Positions 1 through 9,542 of a stretch of 64,000 bases of DNA are shown piece after piece. A program made the translations under genes and the position numbers. The notes beneath the pieces are model-generated. The model was not told the DNA's origin. It saw only the letters and a list, made by a program, of their open reading frames with translations, and searched no databases. Origin of the DNA: Acinetobacter shaoyimingii (GTDB taxonomy: Bacteria; Pseudomonadota; Gammaproteobacteria; Pseudomonadales; Moraxellaceae). Each line of letters begins with the position of its first letter. The first letter of the stretch is position 1. The stretch covers positions 1,302,001-1,366,000 of the forward strand of contig NZ_CP049801.1 of the NCBI RefSeq assembly GCF_011578045.1, read 5' to 3'.

Positions 1-61
1 TTTGAGCAAAAGCAAAACTAGACATCGTCAGTGCTAAAACAGAAACAAACTGTAGTTTCAT
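1..61 (-). CDS. 5' end of an unidentified secreted protein (partial)
   Basis: Only the first 20 codons are inside the window. They read as a typical Sec signal peptide: Met-Lys start, a hydrophobic core rich in Val, Leu and Phe, and a Ser-Phe-Ala-Phe-Ala-Gln end that looks like a signal peptidase I site. The start codon is the ATG complementary to 59-61. The rest of the protein lies beyond the left edge, so the family cannot be named. It reads in the same direction as rluE. Confidence 0.55.
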   Translation of the reverse strand, partial: MKLQFVSVLALTMSSFAFAQ

Positions 62-136
62 GGTGGTAAATATCCGATCAATCATTACAGCTTCAATTTT
101 AAAGCTTTAAAAACGCAAAACTAGAGTAAAAATGTA

Positions 137-162
137 ATAAAAAAGGATGCTTAAGCATCCTT
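137..162 (-). terminator. Rho-independent terminator after rluE
   Basis: An 8-bp perfect stem (AAGGATGC / GCATCCTT, TTAA loop, 143-162) is followed on the minus strand by a run of U. It sits about 30 bp beyond the rluE stop codon. Confidence 0.8.
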
Positions 163-190
163 CCTTATTTTTCAAAATTTTTCAAAACGA

Positions 191-982
191 TTAACGTGCA
201 CGACGACCACGAGGAGTCTTGGTATTCGGACGAGTTGTACCATTGGTCTTACGACGCGGTTTTTCACTTTCATCCATTTGCCAAATACGCTTTGTACCAG
301 ATGGTTTTTTCTTTGGAGTACCATCTTTATTGACTTTTTTATGGATTGGTTTACCCCCAGTACCGCCTGGCTTTTTCACATAAGAACGAGAACGATACGG
401 TTCTTCAGCAGGAACATTTTGGAAATCAGGATACAATAGTGGCTCAATCTCTTTGGTTTCACCCGGTTGTAAACCCAATTGCACCAAATCGATTGCACCA
501 ATTTTAGTGCGAATCAAACGTAATGTCGGAAAACCAACAGCCGCGGTCATACGACGAACTTGGCGGTTACGACCTTCACAAATCGAAATTTCAATCCAAG
601 AGGTCGGTACAGAAGCACGGAAACGAACAGGAGGATCACGATCCCATAACCATTCAGGTTGTTCAACTTTAATGGCTTTGGCAGGCAAAGTAAGACCGTC
701 TTTAAGTTCTACACCTTTACGAAGTTGCTCAAGTGCTTCTTCGGTCACATCACCTTCAACTTGCACAACATAAGTTTTAAACTTTTTATTTGCAGGGTTA
801 GTGATATATTGATTTAAACCACCGTGGTCAGTCAAAAAGATTAGACCTTCCGAGTCCATATCTAAACGACCTGCCAAACGTAGCGTTGGGTCATCAACAA
901 AATCTGACATAGTCAGATGCGCTTCGTCTTTACGAAACTGGGAGAGCACGTCATAGGGCTTGTTTAAAATGACGATTTTCAT
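191..982 (-). CDS. rluE: 23S rRNA pseudouridine synthase, RluE-like (RsuA/RluB/E/F family)
   Basis: The protein of 263 residues should convert a uridine of 23S rRNA to pseudouridine (U2457 for E. coli RluE). The family motif GRLDMDSEGL lies at residues 38-47 and D41 is the expected catalytic aspartate. The GRNRQVRRM stretch near residue 137 is the second conserved RsuA-family motif. There is no N-terminal S4 domain, which fits RluE rather than RsuA or RluB. The last 60 or so residues form a Lys/Arg/Gly/Pro-rich tail absent from the 217-residue E. coli protein, probably a disordered RNA-binding extension. It is divergent from icd, the same arrangement as rluE-icd in E. coli, which supports the name. 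Confidence 0.88.
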   Translation of the reverse strand: MKIVILNKPYDVLSQFRKDEAHLTMSDFVDDPTLRLAGRLDMDSEGLIFLTDHGGLNQYITNPANKKFKTYVVQVEGDVTEEALEQLRKGVELKDGLTLPAKAIKVEQPEWLWDRDPPVRFRASVPTSWIEISICEGRNRQVRRMTAAVGFPTLRLIRTKIGAIDLVQLGLQPGETKEIEPLLYPDFQNVPAEEPYRSRSYVKKPGGTGGKPIHKKVNKDGTPKKKPSGTKRIWQMDESEKPRRKTNGTTRPNTKTPRGRRAR

Positions 983-1175
983 AAAAAATGCTTCTTTAAT
1001 CTAGATAAATATAGAATTGGTTGAGTTTTATTCAATGGTGAAATGCAGTTATTTCCCATATAAATCTCAAAATATGGATGAATTCAATTAGACTATTATG
1101 CGATAAGAACAGTCGAAAGTATTGCTAATTGGCAAATATTTTTAAGAAAGAATCATAAAAAGGAGCGCCAATCGA

Positions 1176-2432
1176 ATGGGTTATCAGAAGATTATAGCAC
1201 CAATGGATGGTAGCAAAATTACCGTTAAATCAGATTTAACTTTGAATGTTCCCAATAACCCAATTATTCCTTTTATTGAAGGAGATGGTATTGGTGTCGA
1301 TATTACACCAACCATGAAAAAAGTTGTCGATGCAGCTGTTCTTAAGGCTTATGGTGGCAAACGTTCCATAGAATGGATGGAGGTTTACTGCGGTGAAAAA
1401 GCCAATAAAATTTATGGCTCCTATATGCCAGAAGAAACTTTCGAAGCGCTACGTGAATATGTGGTTTCAATTAAAGGACCACTCACCACGCCTGTAGGCG
1501 GTGGTATTCGCTCACTTAACGTTGCTCTTCGCCAAGAATTAGATTTGTATGTATGCGTCCGTCCCGTGCGTTGGTTTGAAGGTGTACCATCGCCAGTACA
1601 GCATCCAGAACTCACTGATATGGTGATTTTCCGTGAAAACTCCGAAGATATTTACGCAGGGATTGAGTGGAAGGCCGATTCGCCTGAAGCAAAAAAAGTC
1701 ATCAAATTCTTAATTGAAGAAATGGGTGTGACCAAAATCCGCTTTGAAGATCACTGTGGCATAGGTATAAAACCCGTATCAAAAGAAGGTACACAACGTC
1801 TCGTTCGAAAAGCCATTCAATTTGCCATAGACAATGATAAGCCTTCGGTCACGCTTGTGCATAAAGGCAATATCATGAAATACACAGAAGGCGCTTTTAA
1901 AGAATGGGGCTATGAGCTTGCCATGGAGCGTTTTGGTGGTGAGCTGATTGATGGTGGACCTTGGGTCAAAATCAAAAATCCCAAAACAGGCAAAGATATC
2001 GTAATCAAAGACGTGATTGCAGATGCCTTTTTACAGCAAATTCTTATGCGACCATCGGATTACTCGGTCATTGCGACATTGAACCTCAATGGCGATTATA
2101 TTTCCGATGCCTTAGCCGCAGAAGTAGGCGGAATCGGAATCGCGCCAGGGGCGAATATTGGTGGTGCTGTTGCAGTATATGAAGCAACGCATGGCACTGC
2201 GCCGAAATACGCAGGTCAGGATAAAGTCAATCCAGGTTCAATCATTTTATCTGCTGAAATGATGCTCCGTGATATGGGATGGACTGAAGCTGCCGATCTG
2301 ATCATCAAAGGAATTTCAGGAGCGATTAAAGCCAAAACAGTCACCTATGACTTTGAACGTCTGATGCCAGATGCAACCTTGTTGCGTTGTTCTGAATTTG
2401 GCGATGCCATTATTCAAAATATGGATCATTAG
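1176..2432 (+). CDS. icd: NADP-dependent isocitrate dehydrogenase, E. coli type
   Basis: This 418-residue TCA-cycle enzyme oxidises isocitrate to 2-oxoglutarate and CO2 with NADP+. The length matches the homodimeric E. coli-type enzyme, not the roughly 740-residue monomeric form that Acinetobacter also carries. S113, in the [13 protein letters not shown] segment, is the residue phosphorylated by AceK in E. coli. The [12 protein letters not shown] motif near residue 155 and the [10 protein letters not shown] motif near residue 340 are also present. An AAGGAG ribosome site lies 8-9 bases before the ATG. The gene is monocistronic, with a strong terminator just after it. Confidence 0.97.
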   Translation: MGYQKIIAPMDGSKITVKSDLTLNVPNNPIIPFIEGDGIGVDITPTMKKVVDAAVLKAYGGKRSIEWMEVYCGEKANKIYGSYMPEETFEALREYVVSIKGPLTTPVGGGIRSLNVALRQELDLYVCVRPVRWFEGVPSPVQHPELTDMVIFRENSEDIYAGIEWKADSPEAKKVIKFLIEEMGVTKIRFEDHCGIGIKPVSKEGTQRLVRKAIQFAIDNDKPSVTLVHKGNIMKYTEGAFKEWGYELAMERFGGELIDGGPWVKIKNPKTGKDIVIKDVIADAFLQQILMRPSDYSVIATLNLNGDYISDALAAEVGGIGIAPGANIGGAVAVYEATHGTAPKYAGQDKVNPGSIILSAEMMLRDMGWTEAADLIIKGISGAIKAKTVTYDFERLMPDATLLRCSEFGDAIIQNMDH

Positions 2433-2455
2433 TCTTGATTTGGTAGCTATAGATA

Positions 2456-2483
2456 AAAAGCCTGCATTTTTGCAGGCTTTTTA
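2456..2483 (+). terminator. icd terminator
   Basis: The stem AAAGCCTGCA / TGCAGGCTTT with a TTTT loop is followed by a T-run. It starts 24 bp after the icd stop codon. Its A-rich left flank could also let it act on the minus strand for the convergent gene at 2522. Confidence 0.85.
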
Positions 2484-2521
2484 TATGAATTTAAAGATGA
2501 ATTATGCGGATTTATTCAGGT

Positions 2522-3193
2522 TTATTTTTTTAGATCATAACTGTGAATTAGGCTAATATATTGTTCTGGGCTAATGACACGTGCCAGTTTATTATCTAAA
2601 TCAAGAACTAAACATTTACTATTTCCGCATAAGATTTTTTTCACACGAATATTTTGATCATTGTGTACGATGAATGCTTCATCGTATTGGCAATCTTGTT
2701 GATGGAGTACTTGTTCACGTATAGCTCTGGATTCTGAGTCACCTTGTTGGTATTTGGCAATAATCGGGATGGTAGACAACATGAAGAAGAAATATAAAAA
2801 ATAAATTGCTGCTGGAACACTATTCATACTTTTAAGCAAATTCGGTTTATTTTTTTTAATATATTTGTTCAATTTAAAATGAGTGAAATCGACCTTATTC
2901 CAAAATTTTTTTCGCGCACTAGGATGAATACCAATCAGTAAAGCAAAAAATAATGCAAAAAAATACATAACCGTAAATGTGGAAACTTTAAGTAATATAA
3001 TTAATTTATCTAAAAAGACTGAAATAAATTCTAAGAATCCTAAAAACACAATCTCAGGATAATTCACGCCTAATTCCATCGGCCAATGATCAAAAACTTC
3101 TGTCATGCCATACGCATAAGCCAAATAATAAGCAAAAAGAAAAGCAGGGAAAAAGAAGAATAATCCAGATAAAGTGGTGGCAAAAAATTTCAT
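2522..3193 (-). CDS. Hypothetical inner-membrane protein
   Basis: I do not recognise this 223-residue protein. It has a strongly hydrophobic N terminus (residues 4-28), a second hydrophobic segment around 70-90 and a third around 125-145. A Lys-rich hydrophilic loop lies between the second and third. The C-terminal 75 residues are soluble and contain three cysteines (one in the QQDCQYDEA segment, two in CGNSKC), suggesting disulfide bonds if that part is periplasmic. It is convergent with icd. Base composition is very AT-rich, with Phe/Lys/Ile-heavy codon use, unlike the neighbouring icd. Confidence 0.75.
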   Translation of the reverse strand: MKFFATTLSGLFFFFPAFLFAYYLAYAYGMTEVFDHWPMELGVNYPEIVFLGFLEFISVFLDKLIILLKVSTFTVMYFFALFFALLIGIHPSARKKFWNKVDFTHFKLNKYIKKNKPNLLKSMNSVPAAIYFLYFFFMLSTIPIIAKYQQGDSESRAIREQVLHQQDCQYDEAFIVHNDQNIRVKKILCGNSKCLVLDLDNKLARVISPEQYISLIHSYDLKK

Positions 3194-3545
3194 ATCTATG
3201 TACTTATAAAAATTGTGTTTAAGTCAATTGGAAGTGTTCATCCAATATGTTTTTTGATTATTTAAAAGCATGATTTGTGAATAATCTTATGCGCAAAAGA
3301 GTTTAGTACGTTTTAGATAAAGTTGAGTAATTTTAAGTGATCATGAACTCGAATTAAGTGATTTAGGTAATATTGGAAAATATTTTTTATTGATTTATAA
3401 GCATTTATTTTTAAAAAAGTTACATTGCAGTAATTTGATACAGGTGTATGCTTGGTAAATATTTTAGTTCACGTATGCTGAAAGAGTCGTCGGTCGATAG
3501 TACGGCATATCAGAAACAATTTTCAAAATTCAGTGGAGATATGAA
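3194..3545. other. AT-rich intergenic region
   Basis: This 352-bp stretch separates the divergent membrane-protein gene from the small Gln-rich gene. It must hold promoters for one or both. I could not fix a convincing -35/-10 pair and saw no clear hairpin. Confidence 0.4.
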
Positions 3546-3710
3546 ATGTCTAATCAACAACAACACAACCAGCAAAATGAAAATCAGCAAAACCAACAAA
3601 ATCAACAAAACGATCAGCAACGTCAACAGCAACAACAGTCTGATCAACAAAAGCAACAGAATGATCAACAAGGTCAGAAACAACAATCTAAACAAAACCA
3701 ACAACGTTAA
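3546..3710 (+). CDS. Gln/Asn-rich low-complexity micro-protein (54 aa)
   Basis: The ATG at 3546 opens a 54-codon frame with a GGAG ribosome site about 8 bases upstream. Thirty residues are Gln and nine are Asn, spaced as QQN, QQD and QQK repeats with a few charged residues and an Arg end. There is no hydrophobic residue after the initiator Met, so it has no membrane segment or signal and should be disordered. A longer frame (3448-3726) overlaps it in another register, but that one lacks the placed ribosome site and its composition is what a frame-shifted CAA repeat would give. No function is known to me. A Lys-rich micro-gene follows 235 bp downstream. Confidence 0.7.
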   Translation: MSNQQQHNQQNENQQNQQNQQNDQQRQQQQQSDQQKQQNDQQGQKQQSKQNQQR

Positions 3711-3945
3711 CCCAGTGCATATTTAACGCATGATCTATAAAGCCATTGATTAAAAATCAGTTGGGTGATGATGCGGTAAATATAACAAATGAGACATTTA
3801 AGGGAAGATTGACGACTATCTTGATAGCGTTAAAATCATAAGATAATGTCTTTGATAAGGTTTAAGATTTATTTATACCATTGAATTTTAAGATATGGAT
3901 TGTTGAAAATATTGTGGTAAATAAGTGAGTGATCAAGGAGTAAAA

Positions 3946-4062
3946 ATGGCTACTGCTGCGAAATCTTTAAAGCAAAAGATCAAAGCACGCTTAAAGAAAA
4001 TCTCTAAGCATAAAAGTAAACTGAAACAGCTTGAGAAAAAACTCAAGAAGAGTAAAAAATAG
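3946..4062 (+). CDS. Lys-rich basic micro-protein (38 aa)
   Basis: The ATG at 3946 is preceded by AAGGAG at a 5-base distance, and the frame ends with TAG at 4060-4062, just before a terminator. Sixteen of 38 residues are Lys, with one Arg and one His. Leu, Ile and Ala are spaced every three to four residues, so an amphipathic basic helix is likely. It could bind nucleic acid or acidic surfaces, but that is inference from charge only. I do not recognise a family. Ribosome site, stop and terminator together make a real gene likely despite the size. Confidence 0.72.
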   Translation: MATAAKSLKQKIKARLKKISKHKSKLKQLEKKLKKSKK

Positions 4063-4088
4063 GTTTCATCTCTGGTTCTCAAAACCAT

Positions 4089-4112
4089 AAAGCCCTCATT
4101 TGAGGGCTTTTC
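4089..4112 (+). terminator. Terminator after the Lys-rich micro-gene
   Basis: The perfect stem AGCCCTCA / TGAGGGCT with a 2-base gap (loop opens inward) is followed by TTTTC. It lies 27 bp after the stop at 4062. Confidence 0.8.
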
Positions 4113-4316
4113 TATGCCAAGAGTGTGTAAAATAATGATGTGGTGATTTATAGTGAACATGATCGCTGCAAATATTTAATGATTTATGGCAAAGAAAAGA
4201 TCCTAGCTAGATTTGCGGGATATCACCATTAAACTGAACGTATCAACGCTAAACAAAAAAGTGGTTTATGCATATGATTTTGACCATATGTCATGAACGG
4301 CAAAAGGGAGAAAGCA

Positions 4317-5147
4317 ATGAAAATGTATCAAGTCGATGCCTTTACCTTGGAATTATTTAAAGGAAATCCAGCGGCGGTGATTGTTCGTGATGAATGGTTA
4401 GACGATACATTGATGCAAAATATTGCGGCTGAAAATAATTTGGCAGAAACGGCATTTGTTAAAATCATTGATGAAAGTCATTATGAAATTCGTTGGTTTA
4501 CGCCAAAAGTAGAAGTGGATTTCTGTGGTCATGCAACTTTGGCCAGCAGTTTTGTCATTTTTCAAGATTATACTCAGGCCAAGCAAATTCAGTTTCATGT
4601 TAAAAATTTAGGCTTTTTTACCATTGTTCAAGCAACAGATGGCAAAATTCAGATGGATTTTCCTATTCGCCGTGCGCATTTACAAGAGCATTATCCTGAA
4701 TTACTCAATGAAGTGATTGATCGTCCGATTAAAGAAGTATATTTGAATGAGCAAGCTTATATTTTAGTCTGTGAGCATGAGCAAGATGTCATTGAAGCCA
4801 AGCCAAATTTTGCTTTAATTAATGCCATTGCTGAGGCTTATGAAGTCAGCACCTCAATAACGGCATCCGATGCTTTTGATATTGCGGTAACAGCGAAATC
4901 TAATCAATATGATTATGTTGCCCGTTATTTTGCACCACATAAAGGTATTGATGAAGACCCTGTTACAGGTTCCATGCATACAGGACTTGCACCACTATGG
5001 GCTGAAAAATTGAATAAAAATAGCTTATTGGCATATCAAAGCTCTGAACGTGGTGGTGAGTTATATTGCGAAATTAAGGGCAATGATAGAGTGAGTATTT
5101 CAGGTTATGCAAAGCTCTATATGACGGCCGAAATTTATATCGACTGA
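4317..5147 (+). CDS. PhzF-family isomerase/epimerase
   Basis: This 276-residue protein belongs to the PhzF (phenazine biosynthesis-like) family, with a diaminopimelate-epimerase fold. It shows the GNPAAV segment at residues 16-21, the ETAFV segment with the expected catalytic Glu at 44, the DFCGHATL motif near residue 70 and the DPVTGS motif near 215. No phenazine genes are nearby, so the substrate is unknown. An in-frame ATG at 4293 exists, but the ATG at 4317 has AAAGGGAG 6-9 bases upstream and starts the protein where the family normally starts. Confidence 0.85.
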   Translation: MKMYQVDAFTLELFKGNPAAVIVRDEWLDDTLMQNIAAENNLAETAFVKIIDESHYEIRWFTPKVEVDFCGHATLASSFVIFQDYTQAKQIQFHVKNLGFFTIVQATDGKIQMDFPIRRAHLQEHYPELLNEVIDRPIKEVYLNEQAYILVCEHEQDVIEAKPNFALINAIAEAYEVSTSITASDAFDIAVTAKSNQYDYVARYFAPHKGIDEDPVTGSMHTGLAPLWAEKLNKNSLLAYQSSERGGELYCEIKGNDRVSISGYAKLYMTAEIYID

Positions 5148-5341
5148 TAGACTAAATGATTGAAATTTAAAAATTATGTTTATTTTTGATAATACTTTAA
5201 GTGTTTTGAGATTAAATGGGATAAATTTAAGTTTAATCGATAAAATAAACGGCTTATATATCAAATTACAACAGTGCATTTTGTAAAATTTTTCTAAACT
5301 CTTGCAAATAAAATCTTAGACATACTACCTTTGGAATATCT

Positions 5342-8245
5342 ATGTTAACCCGATTTAAAACGCTTACACTTTCATTATTCATCATCAGTGTAAGTGCCGA
5401 TGCTTTGGCTGGTTCTGGTTTGGTTAAAGCTGAACAAAATATTGAAGAATATAAACTCGACAATGGGTTACGTGTCGTTTTAGCACCAAATGACAAAGAA
5501 AATAAAGTCATTATAAATACAGTGTATTTAACTGGTTCTTTAAATGATCCCAAAGGTAAGGGTGGTCTAGCACATTTGCTCGAACATTTAGCATTTAAAG
5601 GCACGCAAAATGTCAAAGGTGAAGAATTTCAGCGTCGATTAGATCAATTTACTTTAATGACCAATGCCAGCACAGATTATTATTCAACAAAATATATCAA
5701 TGTCGTACGTCCTGAAAAAACAGTCATAGATGAAGTGCTTTATCTTGAATCAGAACGCATGGACAAGTTGGTATTACAGGAAAAATTTGTACCGTCTGAA
5801 ATCAACATCGTGATGCGTGAACGTGAAGTACGTATGGATCAGCCTTCAGCTGTACTCATGGATCAAATGTGGAAAGCAGCATATGGTAATGAGTCATTAG
5901 GACGCTTGGCGATTGGCGATTTAAACGAATTACAATCCATTAAAATGGATGAATTGAATAAATTCTATCGGACATGGTATGCACCAAACAATGCAGTGAT
6001 TGTCATTGCAGGTAAATTTAATAAAGCAGATGTACTCAAAACCATCGATAAAAATTTCAGTCCAATCCCTCAGCGTACAGTTCCTGAATCGGCTAAAGTT
6101 CCGCCCTTTAATATCAATAATATGAAGATTAAAGAATTTGCCGTGAAAAAGGGCAGCGACTTAGCCAAGTATAATGTTTATTTAAACAGTAAAAACGAAA
6201 ATATTCAGGCAGCACTGTCATTTACGCCATATTTGTACACCATGCAACCAAGCGGACATTTATACAAAGATATGGTCGAGTCAGGTATCAGTACCAATGT
6301 TTTTGCGACCACATGGTTAGATCAACACTTTAATTTGGTGTTGTTAGGCGCTATTTATGCACCCAATCATCATGCTGAAAATGTCAAAAAACAGCTGATT
6401 CAAAGTGTGGAAAAACCGCAAAAATTTAATGCAACCGAAGTCAATCGTATAAAAAACATGGTTAAAAATGCGCAAGAAACCATGATCACTAACTCATCTG
6501 CAGTTGCTGATATGATTAGTGAATATATGGTTTCACAACAGGGCGATTGGTCAAAATTCTTTAAAGAGCAAAAGCAATTACAAGATTTAAGCGTCGATGA
6601 AATTAATCAAATTTTGACTTCATTTTTAACGTCAACGCATCGAATTTCAGCAGATATACAACCTACACCTGAAGATCAGAAAAAAGCACAAACGCTTAAA
6701 GAGGAAGCAGCAGTTCCATCACAAACTCTTGATCAAAAAGCTGAACAAGCAGAACCACTTAAAGATGCTCAAGTCTATAGAGCTGAAGTCAGTCAATATT
6801 TGAAAACCTCAAAAGCACGTTTAGATGCAACAGAGAAAAAAATTCAACGTGGCAAACTTAAAAATGGGATGAAGTATGCGCTATTTCCAACCAAAACACG
6901 TGATGGGAAAACTTATGTATCGATCGATGTCGACTTTGGTACAGAGCAAAGTATGTTTAATAAAGCTGACATCATCGGTTTAACTTCATACTTATTATTA
7001 CGTGCATCTGAGCAATATAGTCTGCAAGATATTGCTGATAAATCGATTGAAGCGAGCGGCGGAGCATCGGCGTCATCAAGCGATAACGGCATGAGCATTG
7101 AGATTGTTGCCAAAACTGAAAAATTCGATGAGTTTTTTAATTTTATTTTGTCTGTGATGAAAAATCCAAAATTTGAACAATCACAGTTTGACCTCATAAA
7201 ATCGCAATCACTTTCAAGTTTAGATCGACCATATACTGAACCTGGAACAGTTTCAGCGATGGCCTTGTCGCGATTGACGGAAATCTATAAACCAGGCGAT
7301 TTGCGTTACCATTTTGAGCCTGATTTTGCCAAGCAACAATTAAAATTGGCGACCAATGATCAAGTCAAAGCCTTATATCAACAATTCTTTGCGATGGATC
7401 ATGCCAGCATTGCTGTAACAGGTGATTTTGATGCCAAGAAAATGAAGAAAACTTTAAAAGCAGAATTTGAAAATTGGAATAAAAAGCAACCTTATCAGCG
7501 TTTAACAACGCCTTATGTTGAATATAAAGCTCAAAAATTGCATGTGCTTTCAGAGCCACGTGAGTTTGGTAGTTATTTAAGTGTCATGGGCTTTCCTTTA
7601 GGTGCTTTCCATGCAGATGCACCAGCAATGATTGTTTTTGAGCGTATTTTGGGTAATTCGCAATTGTCTTCGCGTTTGGCTCAAGAACTGCGTGAGAAAA
7701 ATGCATTGGTTTATGGCTTTAACAGCTCACTCAGTCTAGATGAAGATGAAGAATCTGGAGCACTTGGCATTAGTGCAAACTACACGGCTGGTAAGTCTGC
7801 TCAAGTCTCTAACTCAGTTCATAAAGTTTTAAAAGCGCTGATTGAAAAAGGTGTAACAGAGCAAGAAGTTGAAGCAGCCAAAGCGGATATCATGAAAAAT
7901 CGAGTGACTGTTTTAGAAGATGAACGCAGTATTCATCGTATGCTCAATCCACAGCTTTACCGTAATAAAGACATGAATGCACGTAAAAAACGGGATCAAG
8001 AATTTGCCAAATTGACAAAATCAGATGTTGATGCCGCGATTAAGAAGTACATTCATTTGGATCGTTTGATTGAAGTCATGGCAGATCAATATGGTCAACC
8101 AACCAAAGAAGTGCCAAAGCCTATTCCTGCAAGTCAATTGGCGCCGATTCCGAATCAAGCTCAACCAGCTCAAACTCAAAAGCGTCAAGTGAAACCAAGT
8201 CAAACTCAACCGCTTCAAATTCAACAACCGAAAACGCAACCCTAG
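5342..8245 (+). CDS. Secreted M16-family zinc protease (pitrilysin/PqqL type)
   Basis: A 967-residue protein with a Sec signal peptide (cleavage after about residue 24). The zinc-binding inverted HxxEH motif (HLLEH) is at residues 78-82 and the third ligand glutamate lies near 160. Two M16 half-units follow each other; the second (from about 500) lacks HxxEH, as is usual for the inactive half of two-domain pitrilysins. After about residue 925 the protein ends in a Gln/Pro/Thr-rich tail that looks disordered. It is expected to degrade peptides in the periplasm or at the outer membrane. A GGAA ribosome site precedes the ATG. Confidence 0.9.
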   Translation: MLTRFKTLTLSLFIISVSADALAGSGLVKAEQNIEEYKLDNGLRVVLAPNDKENKVIINTVYLTGSLNDPKGKGGLAHLLEHLAFKGTQNVKGEEFQRRLDQFTLMTNASTDYYSTKYINVVRPEKTVIDEVLYLESERMDKLVLQEKFVPSEINIVMREREVRMDQPSAVLMDQMWKAAYGNESLGRLAIGDLNELQSIKMDELNKFYRTWYAPNNAVIVIAGKFNKADVLKTIDKNFSPIPQRTVPESAKVPPFNINNMKIKEFAVKKGSDLAKYNVYLNSKNENIQAALSFTPYLYTMQPSGHLYKDMVESGISTNVFATTWLDQHFNLVLLGAIYAPNHHAENVKKQLIQSVEKPQKFNATEVNRIKNMVKNAQETMITNSSAVADMISEYMVSQQGDWSKFFKEQKQLQDLSVDEINQILTSFLTSTHRISADIQPTPEDQKKAQTLKEEAAVPSQTLDQKAEQAEPLKDAQVYRAEVSQYLKTSKARLDATEKKIQRGKLKNGMKYALFPTKTRDGKTYVSIDVDFGTEQSMFNKADIIGLTSYLLLRASEQYSLQDIADKSIEASGGASASSSDNGMSIEIVAKTEKFDEFFNFILSVMKNPKFEQSQFDLIKSQSLSSLDRPYTEPGTVSAMALSRLTEIYKPGDLRYHFEPDFAKQQLKLATNDQVKALYQQFFAMDHASIAVTGDFDAKKMKKTLKAEFENWNKKQPYQRLTTPYVEYKAQKLHVLSEPREFGSYLSVMGFPLGAFHADAPAMIVFERILGNSQLSSRLAQELREKNALVYGFNSSLSLDEDEESGALGISANYTAGKSAQVSNSVHKVLKALIEKGVTEQEVEAAKADIMKNRVTVLEDERSIHRMLNPQLYRNKDMNARKKRDQEFAKLTKSDVDAAIKKYIHLDRLIEVMADQYGQPTKEVPKPIPASQLAPIPNQAQPAQTQKRQVKPSQTQPLQIQQPKTQP

Positions 8246-8252
8246 TTTTCAT

Positions 8253-8286
8253 AAAAAAAGTCCTGATTGATATCAGGTCTTTTTTT
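8253..8286. terminator. Bidirectional terminator between convergent genes
   Basis: The stem CCTGAT / ATCAGG with a TGAT loop is flanked by seven A on the left and seven T on the right. It can serve both the M16 protease gene (plus) and the amidohydrolase gene (minus). Confidence 0.8.
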
Positions 8287-8289
8287 GAT

Positions 8290-9360
8290 TTATCCTTTTA
8301 GACGATAAAACTGCTTGGCGTTATGATGGAAAACTTGTTTTAAAGCATCTGGGTCATAAGCCGCGACAACATCGCTAAAAGCATCAATAATAGTGACCAA
8401 ATTTGCGTTGACACTGTCCATTGGAAAGTTTGAAGCAAACATCACTCTATATGTCCCAAAGCTTTCCAGCGCGTGGGTGATCATTGGATGAACCAAATCA
8501 AAAATCTCAGCTTTACTGGCAAGTCGTTTTTGCTTGTGGAATTGATGACCCAGTACTGGCATGAGTAAACCTGACATTTTGGTATAGACATTGGGGAGGA
8601 GAGCCAGTTCAGCAATATCCTCCTTCCAACGATAAAAAATATTGTCACGCGCCACTTGGGTTAGCCCCGTTTGCTTACCAACAGGGCCAAATAAGCCAGC
8701 AGGAGTACCTAAATGATCCAACACGATGGAGGTTTCAGGAAACTGTTTCGCAAGTGTAATCACATCTGACAACTGTGTTGAATAAACCCACGCATCAAAA
8801 CTCAAATTGTACTGTGCTAAAACTTCAAAGCCTTTCAGGAATTTTTTATCTCGATACAATTCAGCTTGGTCGGTCCAACGATGTATCCCTTTATCTTCAT
8901 GATATGCCGCCATACGACGGATGCCTTTAAAATGGGGTGATGCTTGATGGTGTAGTTTGAGTATTTTCTTAAAGTTTCGATCACGTGGGTCGGCTGTAGC
9001 GACTATACCTCCTAGTTTTACTGTACCGTCATTGAATGGTAGTGATTCAATAAATTCAGTTTCACCCACCACGCCTTTACCTTTATGGTCGTGCCAACTG
9101 GCTTCAACGTGCACAACTTGACTGATTGCGTAGTGGCCTACATCTTTTCTGTAATTTTGTGGAAGATAAGCCGAACTAATATGAGAGGTTAAACCTATGC
9201 TTTCAAGCAGATCTTTAGGTTGCGCCAAACGAATAACTTTATCGAGTAAGTATGGACTTTTGCCGAATAGTTTGACGGCAAGTGCTGCTGGATGAGGCGT
9301 ATGATAAGGATCCCATTGGTGAATATGTGCATCAATAATGGCAAAATCGAGTTGTTGCAT
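8290..9360 (-). CDS. Amidohydrolase-family TIM-barrel metal hydrolase (COG3618-like)
   Basis: About 356 residues. The DAHIHQWDP motif near residue 10 supplies the metal-binding HxH of amidohydrolase-2 proteins. VLDHLGTP near residue 215 and MFASNFPMDS near residue 310 match the later barrel strands, the second carrying the usual Asp/Asn position. Such proteins hydrolyse lactones or decarboxylate aromatic acids; the substrate cannot be read here. Two starts are possible: 9366 and the ATG six bases inside it. AGGG sits 6 bases before the inner one, which I prefer. Confidence 0.8.
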   Translation of the reverse strand: MQQLDFAIIDAHIHQWDPYHTPHPAALAVKLFGKSPYLLDKVIRLAQPKDLLESIGLTSHISSAYLPQNYRKDVGHYAISQVVHVEASWHDHKGKGVVGETEFIESLPFNDGTVKLGGIVATADPRDRNFKKILKLHHQASPHFKGIRRMAAYHEDKGIHRWTDQAELYRDKKFLKGFEVLAQYNLSFDAWVYSTQLSDVITLAKQFPETSIVLDHLGTPAGLFGPVGKQTGLTQVARDNIFYRWKEDIAELALLPNVYTKMSGLLMPVLGHQFHKQKRLASKAEIFDLVHPMITHALESFGTYRVMFASNFPMDSVNANLVTIIDAFSDVVAAYDPDALKQVFHHNAKQFYRLKG

Positions 9361-9475
9361 GATCATCCCTAAACTTATTTTAATCTATAGATTTAAAATA
9401 ACTGAAATGTCTTTTGTTGAACATTGTATTTTGTCTAAGTTTTTTGTTTAAAAATAATGCGTGATTGTGTTGTAT

Positions 9476-9501
9476 AAAAAAGCCCATTGCGGGCTTTTTT
9501 A
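9476..9501 (-). terminator. Terminator after the DUF3144-like gene
   Basis: The stem AAAGCCC / GGGCTTT with a 5-base loop has a U-run on the minus strand (complement of the A-run at 9476-9481). It lies about 40 bp past the stop codon of the gene ending at 9543. Confidence 0.7.
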
Positions 9502-9542
9502 GAATTGCTCAAGGCTTATATGGGTATTAAAACCATTTGGGA

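Noticed and set aside
3510..3704. Leu/Ile-rich minus-strand frame that looks like a membrane protein
   Set aside because: It is the antisense of the Gln-codon repeats; CAA read backwards gives Leu-rich strings. No ribosome site.
3448..3726. 92-codon plus-strand frame over the Gln-rich gene
   Set aside because: It reads the CAA/AAC repeats in another register (Asn/Lys/Ile/Ser-rich) and has no ribosome site, whereas the ATG at 3546 does.
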